This document shows, one piece after another, positions 1 to 8,200 of a DNA stretch of 64,000 bases. The notes beneath the pieces are model-generated. The model was not told where the DNA came from and made no database searches. It saw only the letters and a program-made list of their open reading frames with translations. Where the stretch lies: the NCBI RefSeq assembly GCF_014205225.1, contig NZ_JACHNB010000001.1, positions 4,197,501 through 4,261,500 of the forward strand, read 5' to 3'. Within the stretch, counting starts at the first letter, position 1. Every line of letters begins with the position of its first letter. This DNA comes from Actinoplanes octamycinicus (GTDB taxonomy: Bacteria > Actinomycetota > Actinomycetes > Mycobacteriales > Micromonosporaceae). The translations under genes were made by a program, and so were the position numbers.

Positions 1-125
1 ATCGCCACCGGCGCCTCGTCGGTGATCGCGGGCGCGACGCCGAGCCGCACCCCGAGCCAGGAGACGGTGACGGCGGCGACCGCCGCGGACAGCCACGCGA
101 TGACGAAACGCCAGCTACGGCCCAC
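1..125 (-). CDS. N-terminal fragment of a membrane or secreted protein (runs off the window)
   Basis: Only about 41 codons lie inside the window. The proposed start is the GTG read from 125 downwards, preceded on the minus strand by GAGGAGG at a good distance. The peptide opens with a short basic stretch (GRSWR) and then a hydrophobic helix of about 20 residues rich in Ala, Val and Trp, which looks like a membrane anchor or uncleaved signal. It is divergent from the response regulator at 163, with only 37 bases between the starts. The function cannot be told from this fragment. Confidence 0.5.
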   Translation of the reverse strand, partial: MGRSWRFVIAWLSAAVAAVTVSWLGVRLGVAPAITDEAPVA

Positions 126-162
126 GATGACGGCCCTCCTCGGTGATCGATAGATTGTCGCC

Positions 163-846
163 ATGGCGGACGTGCTGGTGATCGAGGACGATCGCGACAT
201 CCGGGAGGCGGTCGACCGGCTGCTCACCATGGCCGGGCACGACGTGCGGCTGTGCGGGACCGCGCTCGACGGGCTCCGCGAGCTGACCCGCCAGCGCCCC
301 GACGTGGTGGTCCTGGATCTGAACCTGCCCGACCTGGACGGCGCGGCGGTGCTGCGCGGCATCCGGTCGACGTCCGCGGTGCCGGTGGTGGTGGCCACCG
401 CCCGGGGCGCGGAGAGCGAGATGATCCGCCTGCTGCGGGCCGGCGCCGACGACTACGTGGTGAAGCCCTACTCCGCCGAGCAGCTGGAGGCGCGGATCGC
501 CGCGGTGCTGCGGCGCGGGCCCGGGCCGGCCGCCGCGACGCTGACCGTGGGCGGGCTGGAGCTCGACCCGGAGGCCCGGACCGCCTCGCTCGACGGCGTG
601 CCGCTGCAGCTCTCCCGGCTGGAGTTCGACCTGCTGGCGTACCTGATGCGGCGGGCCGGGAAGGTGGTCACCCGGCGTCAGGTGCTCGACGACGTCTGGG
701 GCCCGGAGGGCCGCTCGCCGGAGACCGTCGACGTCCACGTGACCTGGCTGCGCCGCAAGCTCGGCGAGCGGGCCGCCGCGCCGCGCTACCTGCACACCGT
801 GCGCGGCGTCGGCATCCGCCTCTCCGCCCCCGGCGAGACCAGCTGA
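163..846 (+). CDS. OmpR-family response regulator
   Basis: This is a two-domain DNA-binding response regulator of 227 aa, the normal length for the family. The receiver domain (about 1-115) has the acidic pocket D9-D10, phospho-acceptor D52 in the VVVLDLNLP strand, and the conserved Lys in the YVVKPY segment. Residues about 125-225 form a winged helix, including the ETVDVHVTWLRRKL recognition region and a VRGVG hairpin. It converges on the histidine kinase, with the two stop codons a base or so apart, which is unusual because partners are normally tandem. Pairing is inferred from adjacency. Direct TTAAGC repeats near the kinase promoter are plausible binding sites. Confidence 0.92.
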   Translation: MADVLVIEDDRDIREAVDRLLTMAGHDVRLCGTALDGLRELTRQRPDVVVLDLNLPDLDGAAVLRGIRSTSAVPVVVATARGAESEMIRLLRAGADDYVVKPYSAEQLEARIAAVLRRGPGPAAATLTVGGLELDPEARTASLDGVPLQLSRLEFDLLAYLMRRAGKVVTRRQVLDDVWGPEGRSPETVDVHVTWLRRKLGERAAAPRYLHTVRGVGIRLSAPGETS

Positions 847-847
847 C

Positions 848-2206
848 TCAGCGCCGGGCATGCGCACCGCCGCCGAGACGTTTCCACAGGCCGGCGCGGG
901 GTTCCGGGGCGGGCGCGTCGTCGTCGGCCACGCCGAGCGTGAGCACCACCTGGGCGCCGCCGAGATCGCTGCGGCCGACGGTGAGCCGGCCGCCGGTGTC
1001 GGCGGCGAGCCGCCGGGCGATGTCCAGCCCCAGCCCGGTGGAGTCGGCGCCGCTGGCGCCGCGGGCCAGGGCGCTCTCCGCGTCCCGGAAGCCGGGGCCG
1101 GCGTCGTCCACCACCACCGAGACCGTGGCGTCCGGGCCGCGCTGCACCGACACCCGGCAGGCGGCGGTCTCCGGGGTGTGGTGGAAGACGTTGCCGAGCA
1201 GCACGTCGAGAGCCTCGGCGACCATCGAGAAGGCGGCCGGCACGGTGATGCCGGCCGGCGGCGGCTGGGTCTGCCACGGCCGGCCCTGGTCCTCGGCGAG
1301 CGCGCCCCAGAACGCGGTCCGGTCGGTCACCACGGCGCCCAGGTCGCAGCGCAGCCGGGGCCGGGCCGCCAGCGGCCGGGCGGCCTCCACGATCACGGCG
1401 TTGATCTCCTGCTCCAGCCGGTCGACCATCCGCGCCTGGCGGTCCCGGTCCGGGCCGGCCGGCAGTGTCTCGGTGTTCAGCCGCAGCGCGGTCAACGGCA
1501 CCCGGAGCCGGTGCGACAGGTTCGCGGCGAGGGCCCGCTCGGTGGCCAGCAGCTCGGTGAACCGGTCGGCGAGCACGTTCAGCGCGCCCCCGACGTCCTC
1601 GATCTCCCGGGGGCCGCTCGGCCGGACCCGGGCGTGCAGGCTGCCCGCCCCCAGCGCGGTGGCGGTCCGGGCCAGATCCCGGCTGGCTCCGACCACCCGG
1701 GCGGCGAGCCGGTCGGCCAGCACCGTGGAGACCCCGACCAGCACGATCGCCTCCCCGATCAGCACCAGCCAGGCCAGGCCGACACCGTCGCGCAGCGAGG
1801 CGGCCGGCACGTAGACCTCGATCACCGCGATCAGCCCCTCGGGCAGCGCCACCGGCCGCAGGTAGACCTGGCCGCCGGCCGCCTCGACCGTGGCGGCGAC
1901 CTGCTGCTGGCGGACCCGCACGACCAGGTCGCCGCCGACCCGGGAGGTGCCCACCGTGCCGAGCGTGGGCAGGTGCGCCGCCAGCTGCCCGTGCTTGCCC
2001 GCCTCGGTACTCATGATCGAGTTCAGCACCAGGTCGCGGTCGGTCGCCACGACCAGCACCGCGGACAGCCCGAGGGCCTGCCGTTCCGCCTCGCGCAGCG
2101 CGCGGTCGCGGACCGCGGTGCGCACCAGCATCGCCAGCGGGATGACGAAGGCCAGCGCCACCAGCGTGGTCACCGCGAGGGCGACCCATACGTAACTGCG
2201 TCTCAT
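848..2206 (-). CDS. Membrane sensor histidine kinase
   Basis: This 452-aa kinase probably phosphorylates the neighbouring OmpR-type regulator. A transmembrane helix lies at about 8-30, an extracytoplasmic sensor at about 31-140 and a second helix at about 143-165. A HAMP-like linker runs to about 220. The dimerisation helix carries phospho-acceptor His232 in LSHRLRVPL, and a HATPase domain with an N-box-like NVFHHT and the DAGPGF and GLGLDIARRL glycine boxes follows. The sensor region has no recognisable ligand fold. The ATG at 2206 has only a weak ribosome site. The gene is convergent with the regulator and its promoter faces the metalloprotease gene. Confidence 0.92.
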   Translation of the reverse strand: MRRSYVWVALAVTTLVALAFVIPLAMLVRTAVRDRALREAERQALGLSAVLVVATDRDLVLNSIMSTEAGKHGQLAAHLPTLGTVGTSRVGGDLVVRVRQQQVAATVEAAGGQVYLRPVALPEGLIAVIEVYVPAASLRDGVGLAWLVLIGEAIVLVGVSTVLADRLAARVVGASRDLARTATALGAGSLHARVRPSGPREIEDVGGALNVLADRFTELLATERALAANLSHRLRVPLTALRLNTETLPAGPDRDRQARMVDRLEQEINAVIVEAARPLAARPRLRCDLGAVVTDRTAFWGALAEDQGRPWQTQPPPAGITVPAAFSMVAEALDVLLGNVFHHTPETAACRVSVQRGPDATVSVVVDDAGPGFRDAESALARGASGADSTGLGLDIARRLAADTGGRLTVGRSDLGGAQVVLTLGVADDDAPAPEPRAGLWKRLGGGAHARR

Positions 2207-2603
2207 TCCGTGACCACCGCTAATTGAAAGATCAGGAGCCGACCATAGCTGCCGGTGGTGATCCGCGCGATTCTCGCCCGCGTAACCTTAAGCGCACCGG
2301 AAGACCGGCTATCGGTGCGATCACGAACCGGTCCCGCGGTCTTGCCTGGTCGCCGGTGACGACACCGGTACCTCTCGTCGATGTCCGGCATCGGCTCGAT
2401 AAAGCTTGGCGAAAGCCCACCGTAAGACGCTGAACCCCAGCCTTATCGAGGGTTAAGCATTTCTTAAGCGCATTGACGCGGTCATTCCCGCCACCGAAAA
2501 CTGGCCCTCGCTCGGCACACGAGCCATTCCTCACTTCGCGACGGCGGGACGACCGGGCACAACCCGGACATCGGCGCCGCGACCATTCGCGCAAGGAGCA
2601 CCG
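2207..2603. other. 397-bp intergenic control region between the kinase and metalloprotease genes
   Basis: No gene is seen here. The stretch holds the promoters of the divergent kinase and metalloprotease. It is less G+C-rich than its flanks and contains three TTAAGC motifs (2288, 2453, 2464). It ends in an AAGGAG ribosome site (2593-2598) for the protease. A TTGACG hexamer at 2473-2478 could be a -35 element, but no convincing -10 lies 16-18 bases downstream. Confidence 0.6.
2453..2469 (+). promoter_or_regulatory. Candidate OmpR-family operator (TTAAGC direct repeat, 11-bp period)
   Basis: TTAAGC occurs at 2453-2458 and 2464-2469, exactly 11 bp apart, and once more at 2288-2293 followed by GC. 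Direct repeats of about 11 bp are the typical binding geometry of winged-helix OmpR/PhoB regulators, and such a regulator is encoded 2 kb away. That it controls the protease and/or the kinase is inference. Confidence 0.45.
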
Positions 2604-4595
2604 TTGAAGCACAAAGTCGCGCTGGCGAGCGGGATAGCGGCAGTCACCGTCGCCGGTTCCCTCGCCCTCACCATGCCGGACGGGAACGCGGCCACCTCCC
2701 CGGCGGCCGAGACCGCGCCCGCCACCGCCGCCGCGGTCCCGACGGCTGTCGCCACCTCCCGGGCGACGACGTCCGCCGCCGCGCTGGTGGCGAAGAAGCC
2801 GAAGCTGTTCTTCAAGAGCGGTCACGACCAGCTGGTGAAGCGTCAGGTGGTCAGCCAGTCGGGCCTGCAGTACGTCTCCTACACCCGGTCGTACCAGGGT
2901 CTGCCGGTCGAGGGCGGCGACGCGGTCGTGGTCACCGACGCGAACGGCGCGGTGCTCGGCAACTACGTGGCGCAGGACCAGGCGCTGTCGGTCGGCACCA
3001 AGGCGAAGATCTCCGCCGCGGCGGCCGTCAGGACCGCCCGCAAGCAGCTCGCCAAGGTGGACTCCGCGGACCGCGGCACGCTCAAGGTGGTCGCCCGCGA
3101 GGCCGGCGTCCTGGCGTACGAGGTGGTCCTCGACGGCCGGAAGCGGGTCGACGGCGCCCTGGTCCCCAGCCACCTGCACGTCTTCGTGGACGCCGGCACC
3201 GGCAAGGTGATCAGCGACCTGACCCGCGACGACGTCGTGGACGCCGCCGGGCACGGCGCCTACTACGGCGACGTCACGATCAACACCACCAACTCGGGCG
3301 GACGGTTCACCATGAGTGACCCGGCCCGCCCCGGGCTGCAGTGCGGCGGTCAGAACGGCGCCGCCTTCACCAGCACCACCGACACGTGGGGCACCGGCAA
3401 CGCCACCGACCTGGTGACCGGCTGCGTCGACGCGATGTACACGGTCACGCAGGAGTGGAACATGCTGCGCGACTGGCTGGGCCGCGACGGCATCGACGGC
3501 AACGGCCGCGCCTTCCCGATCCGGCTGGGCCTGGACGACGTCAACGCGTTCTGGAACGGCTCGCGGGTCGAGATCGGGCACTCCAGCGACAACCGGCGGC
3601 TGCTCACCGTGATGGACGTGCTGGGCCACGAGTTCGGGCACGCCATCAACCAGTTCACCCCGGGCGGCTCGAGCAGCGGCAACGAGGCCGGTGGCCTGAA
3701 CGAGTCGACCGGCGACATCTTCGGCGCGCTGACCGAGTTCTTCGCGAACGACGCCCGTGACCCGGGCGACTACACCGTGGGCGAGATGGCCAACCTGGCC
3801 GGCAGCGGGCCGATCCGGAACATGGCCGACCCGTCCAAGCTCGGCGACCCGAACTGCTTCTCCAGCGCCATCCCGAGCACCGAGGTGCACGCCGCGGCGG
3901 GTCCGCAGAACCACTGGTTCTACCTGCTCGCCGAGGGCAGCCGGCCGACCAACGGCCAGCCGGCCAGCCCGACCTGCAACAACAGCACGGTGACCGGGCT
4001 GGGCATCCAGAAGGCCGGCAAGATCTACATGGCCACGCTGATGCGCAAGACCAGCGGCTGGACGCACGCCAAGGCCCGGGCCGCCTCGGTGGCCGCGGCG
4101 GCACAGCTGTTCGGCAACGGCACCGAGTGCGCCACCGTCAAGGCGGCGTGGAACGCGGTCAGCGTCCCGGCCGCCGCGGGCGAGCCGTCCTGCACCGGCG
4201 GATCGACCACCAGCCCGAGCGCCACCGCGTCGCCGACGGCCACCGCCACGCCGACCGCCACCAGCTCGCCGACCGGCGCGCCGTCCGGTGACTGCCAGGC
4301 CGGCTTCTCCTCGCACGACAGCGGCGCCGTCGCCGCCGGCGCCACCGCGGTGACCGGCACCTTCACCGCGGGCAGCGGGCGGCACACCGCCTGCCTGGCC
4401 GGTCCGGCCGGCGCCGACTTCGACCTCTACCTGGACAAGAGTGTCAACGGGCGGTGGACCAACGTGGCCCGGTCCACCGGGGAGACGGCGCGGGAGAATC
4501 TCACCTACACCGGCACCGCCGGCAGCTACCGCTACCGGGTGGTCTCCTACGCCGGGTCCGGCAACGCCGTGCTCGGCTGGAACCTGCCCGGCTGA
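2604..4595 (+). CDS. Secreted M4 (thermolysin-like) neutral metalloprotease with C-terminal PPC domain
   Basis: This is an extracellular zinc endopeptidase precursor of 663 aa. The TTG start at 2604 is chosen because AAGGAG sits 5 bases upstream and a signal peptide follows directly (residues 1-30). Residues about 65-200 form an FTP/PepSY-type propeptide. The peptidase domain contains the zinc motif HEFGH at 342-346, the third ligand E367 in GLNESTGD, and the catalytic-His segment VHAAAGPQNHWFY. A Ser/Thr/Pro linker (about 532-558) leads to a C-terminal beta-sandwich of the bacterial pre-peptidase C-terminal type (about 560-663), which includes the DLYLD strand. The gene just downstream resembles an M4 inhibitor, suggesting an enzyme-inhibitor pair. 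Confidence 0.95.
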   Translation: MKHKVALASGIAAVTVAGSLALTMPDGNAATSPAAETAPATAAAVPTAVATSRATTSAAALVAKKPKLFFKSGHDQLVKRQVVSQSGLQYVSYTRSYQGLPVEGGDAVVVTDANGAVLGNYVAQDQALSVGTKAKISAAAAVRTARKQLAKVDSADRGTLKVVAREAGVLAYEVVLDGRKRVDGALVPSHLHVFVDAGTGKVISDLTRDDVVDAAGHGAYYGDVTINTTNSGGRFTMSDPARPGLQCGGQNGAAFTSTTDTWGTGNATDLVTGCVDAMYTVTQEWNMLRDWLGRDGIDGNGRAFPIRLGLDDVNAFWNGSRVEIGHSSDNRRLLTVMDVLGHEFGHAINQFTPGGSSSGNEAGGLNESTGDIFGALTEFFANDARDPGDYTVGEMANLAGSGPIRNMADPSKLGDPNCFSSAIPSTEVHAAAGPQNHWFYLLAEGSRPTNGQPASPTCNNSTVTGLGIQKAGKIYMATLMRKTSGWTHAKARAASVAAAAQLFGNGTECATVKAAWNAVSVPAAAGEPSCTGGSTTSPSATASPTATATPTATSSPTGAPSGDCQAGFSSHDSGAVAAGATAVTGTFTAGSGRHTACLAGPAGADFDLYLDKSVNGRWTNVARSTGETARENLTYTGTAGSYRYRVVSYAGSGNAVLGWNLPG

Positions 4596-4638
4596 TCGAC
4601 CGGGCCGGATCGGAACGATGACGATGGAGGTGACCGGG

Positions 4639-5196
4639 GTGCGAGCGTTGCGCCTCCCCGTGGTCCTGGCGACGCTGCTGATCGGCGGCGTGGCCGGGTG
4701 CGCGGACAACATTCAGGGCGCCGCGCCGGCGGCCTCGGTCAGCCCGGCGGCACCGTCCGCCGCCGGGCCGGCCTCCGTTCCGGCGGCCACCGGCGCGGCC
4801 ACCGCCACGGCGGCGGCCAGCGTCACGGCCACCGCCACGGCCGCGCCGGTGGGGAAGGCGTTCCCGCTGACCGTGACCCGCCGGGGTGGTTTCGCCGGGG
4901 TCGACGACCGGGTCGTCATCGCGGCCGACGGTTCGGCGGTGGTGACACATCGGGGGAAGGCGCCGGTGCGGACCTCGCTGTCCGCCGGCACCATGGCGGA
5001 ACTGCGCCAGCTGCTGACGGCGCCCGAGTTCACCGGCCGGCGGACCCCTTCGGCGTCCCCGGCGGTCTGCGCCGACGGCTTCGAGTACGAGATCGTCAGC
5101 GCGTCGGTCGCCACCGCGGTGCACGGCTGCGACGCCGCGCACGCCATCGCGCAGAACCCGGTGCTGACCCTGGTCGCGGGTCTGTTCCAGGCCTGA
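4639..5196 (+). CDS. Emfourin-like lipoprotein, putative inhibitor of the adjacent M4 protease
   Basis: This 185-aa protein starts at the GTG at 4639, placed 8 bases after GGAGG, with ATG codons at 4618 and 4624 as in-frame alternatives. A lipoprotein signal ends in the lipobox VAGC (Cys21), followed by a low-complexity Ala/Ser/Thr linker to about residue 72. The rest, opening with TVTRRGGFAG and continuing through an LRQLL helix to a GFEYEI strand, follows the pattern I know for emfourin, the proteinaceous M4-protease inhibitor found beside protealysin-type genes. It lies 43 bases after the protease and is probably co-transcribed. Two extra cysteines in the C-terminal half could form a disulfide. 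The assignment is from memory of the motif, not a search. Confidence 0.7.
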   Translation: MRALRLPVVLATLLIGGVAGCADNIQGAAPAASVSPAAPSAAGPASVPAATGAATATAAASVTATATAAPVGKAFPLTVTRRGGFAGVDDRVVIAADGSAVVTHRGKAPVRTSLSAGTMAELRQLLTAPEFTGRRTPSASPAVCADGFEYEIVSASVATAVHGCDAAHAIAQNPVLTLVAGLFQA

Positions 5197-5202
5197 GAAC
5201 GG

Positions 5203-5240
5203 AGCGGCGGGCCACCTGAGACCTCAGGTGGCCCGCCGCT
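5203..5240. terminator. Bidirectional hairpin terminator
   Basis: A perfect 18-bp inverted repeat (5203-5220 and 5223-5240) with a 2-base loop sits between the convergent inhibitor-like gene and carboxylase gene, immediately after the former's stop. It has no long T tract, as is usual for actinobacterial terminators. Confidence 0.85.
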
Positions 5241-5255
5241 CTGCTGTCCATCAGG

Positions 5256-8200
5256 TCAGGACTGACGTCCCCGGATCGCCTCGATGATCCGCGGCCGCAG
5301 CTCGGCCGCCTTGATCACCGCGTCGACCGAGCCGACCTCGACGGCCCGCTGGATGCTGTGCACCCGGTCGAACTCGGCCGCCACCTCACCCAGCTTCTCC
5401 GCCCGGACCGACGAGCGCAGCTCGTCCAGCTCGGCCGCGAGCGCGCTGCGGTCGGCCCCGCTGGCCGCGGAGACCCGGGCCTCCATGGCGGTGATCCGCG
5501 GGTCGGTCGCGGTGCGCTTGTTGACGTCGCCGGTGAACACCACGGCCGCGGCCGGTGCGCCACCGAGGACCGAGGCGAACGAGCCTTCCAGGGCGAGGAC
5601 GGTCATGTTCGGGTTGAGTGCCTTGGAGAAGACGACGAACGCGCCGCCGTGGTAGCGGGAGATCACGGTGAACACGATCGGGCCCTGGAAGTTGACGATG
5701 GCCCGGCCGATCTCGGCGCCGTATTCGAGCTGGAGTTTGCGCATCGATTCGGGGGAGCCGTCGAAGCCGGACAGGTTCGCCAGTACCACGAGGGGGCGGT
5801 TGCCGCTGGCGGCGTTGATCGCCCGGGCTGCTTTCTTCGAGGAGCGGGGGAACAGGGTGCCGGCGGTGTAGGTGTCCGGGCCGTCGGTGGGCGGGAACCC
5901 GCGGCGCGGGACCGAGCGGGACTCGATGCCGAGCAGGCAGACCGGCATGCCGCCGAGGTGGGCGTCCTGCACGACGGCGGTTTCCGCGTCGGCCATCCCG
6001 GCCCAGCGTTCCAGCACCGGGTGGTCCTGGTCGGCCAGGGCGCGCATGACCGTACGGATGTCGAACGGCTTCTTGCGGTCCGGGTTGGAGGTGGCCGAGA
6101 AGATCTCGCCGACCGTGGTGAAGTCGCTGCCGTCGACCACGTGCGGGAAGTCGGAGATGTCCCGGTCGACCGGGTCGGTGCTCTCGACCGGCCGCGGGCC
6201 GGCCTCGCCCGGCACCACGTAGGTGTGGTCGTAGTGCGACATGAGCACGTCGCGGGCGGCCATCAGGTTCGGCGCCCAGTACTGGGCCTGGCCGTTGGGT
6301 CCCATCACCCGGTCGTAGCCGCCGATGCCGAAGTTGTCCTCGGCCGACACGCCGCCGGAGAAGTCCAGGGACTGTTTGCCGGTCAGCACCATCGCCGAGT
6401 CCGGGGTCATCACCAGGATGCCCTTGGTGTGCATGAGCATGGTCGCTTCGGCGTTCCAGTACGGCTGGGCGCCCACGTTGATCCCCGCGACCACGATGTT
6501 GATCTCGCCGCCGGCCTGGGTGAACTCGACGATCCGCTTGAGCGCGGCGGCCACCCAGTCCATGTTCTCGGTACCGGAGCTCATCGAGATCCGCGCCCCG
6601 GAGGACAGCGCGTACCACTCCAGCGGCACCCGCAGCGACTCGGCCAGGTCGAGAGCCGCGATCACCCGGCGGCACTCCGGCTCGGACAACGCGCCCAGCG
6701 ACTTGGTCGGGTCACCCAGCAGCACCACCCGGGTGATGCCCTCCGGATGCCGCGACGTGACCGTCCGGACCACGCCGGCGACCAGCGCGGACGCGTTCTT
6801 GCCCTTGGGTCGGTCGACCGGCACGAGTTGGTGCTGCTCGTTCAGGTCGTGCTCCTCGAACGAGCCGAGGAACTCGACCAGCTCGTACGGATAGACGGTG
6901 TTGCGGCTGCTGGCCCGGAGCACCTTCTGCCGGTAGCCGTCGAGCGGCTCGACCGGGTCGGTGGTCGGCTTGCCGAGGATCAGCTCGGTCCCGCCGGTCG
7001 CGCTGAACGTGATCCGCACGTTCACCTTGACCAGCTCGCCGGTCCGCTCGTCGCGCCGCCGGGCGATGAACAGGATCTCCTCCAGGCCGGCGCCCGCCGT
7101 GGTCGGCGACACCCGCCGGGCGATCATCTCCATCTCGGCGTGGGTGAGGCCGAGCTCCGGCCACACGTAGATGACGATCCGGTTGGTGTTGAACCGCTTG
7201 TCCGACGCCCGCCGGGACTGCGCCCGCCGGATGCCGTCCAGGCAGGTGCTGATGGTGTCCTCGGTGGTCGGCAGGGCGACCAGCCGGCCGTCCTGCTCGC
7301 GCAGCTCGGTCAGGTCGCGGATCTGGGCGAACGCGACGAGCCGGTCGTCGGCCGGGTTCTCCCGGGCGACGCACTGGAAGAGGTAGATCTCCTCGTCCGC
7401 CGACGGCAGCCGGGTCAGGTCGAACTTGCGCAGGCGCTCCAGCTGCATCCGCTGCGCGATGTACGGGTGCAGCCCGCGGATCAGCCGCTCCTCCTCCATC
7501 CCGGTGGTGGACGGCCGGAAGGTGAAGTGGTGGTGCATCACCGCGCCGCTGCGCCCGGCGACCGTGGCGGTGACCCGGCGCACCTGCGGCGGCATGGCAA
7601 CCCCGCTGATCACCTCGTGCAGGGCGGTGGCCATCTCCTCGGTGTCGGCCGGCTGGCCCTCCCACGCGAGGTAGATGTCGGCGTCGATGGCGCCGTCCCC
7701 GCCGGCCAGCTCGGCCAGCCCGGCCAGGGTGCGGCCCAGGTTGTCGAAGCCCTCGGCGGCCGAGACGACCCGCGCACCCTCCTTCTCCGCGACGACGAAC
7801 GAGACGCCGCCGGAGACGGTGGAGCGGACCGCGTCCAGCCCCTTGTTGCCGTAGTAGCGCCGGGTCAGCACCTCGAGCAGGACCGAGTTGTCCAGGTTGT
7901 GGCGGACCAGGCGCTGGCCGAGCAGCCGGACCAGCGGCTCGGTGCTGCGGACCATCGTGGCGATCCGGTCGGCGCGGTCCGGCGACTGCGGGAACTCGTC
8001 GAGGTGCCGCAGGTGCTTGCGGATCTCGGCGTAGACCCGGGCCCGGTTGCGGCGCAGCAGCGGCTGGCCGAACCAGGTGAAGACCACACCGCGGGCCAGG
8101 TCGGCGACCGCCGGGAAGCGCACCTGGGTCGCGGCGACCAGGCGCTCCAGGGCGAGACCGGCCGGCTCGTGCAGGGTGGCGTCCGGCGGCGGCTCCTGCA

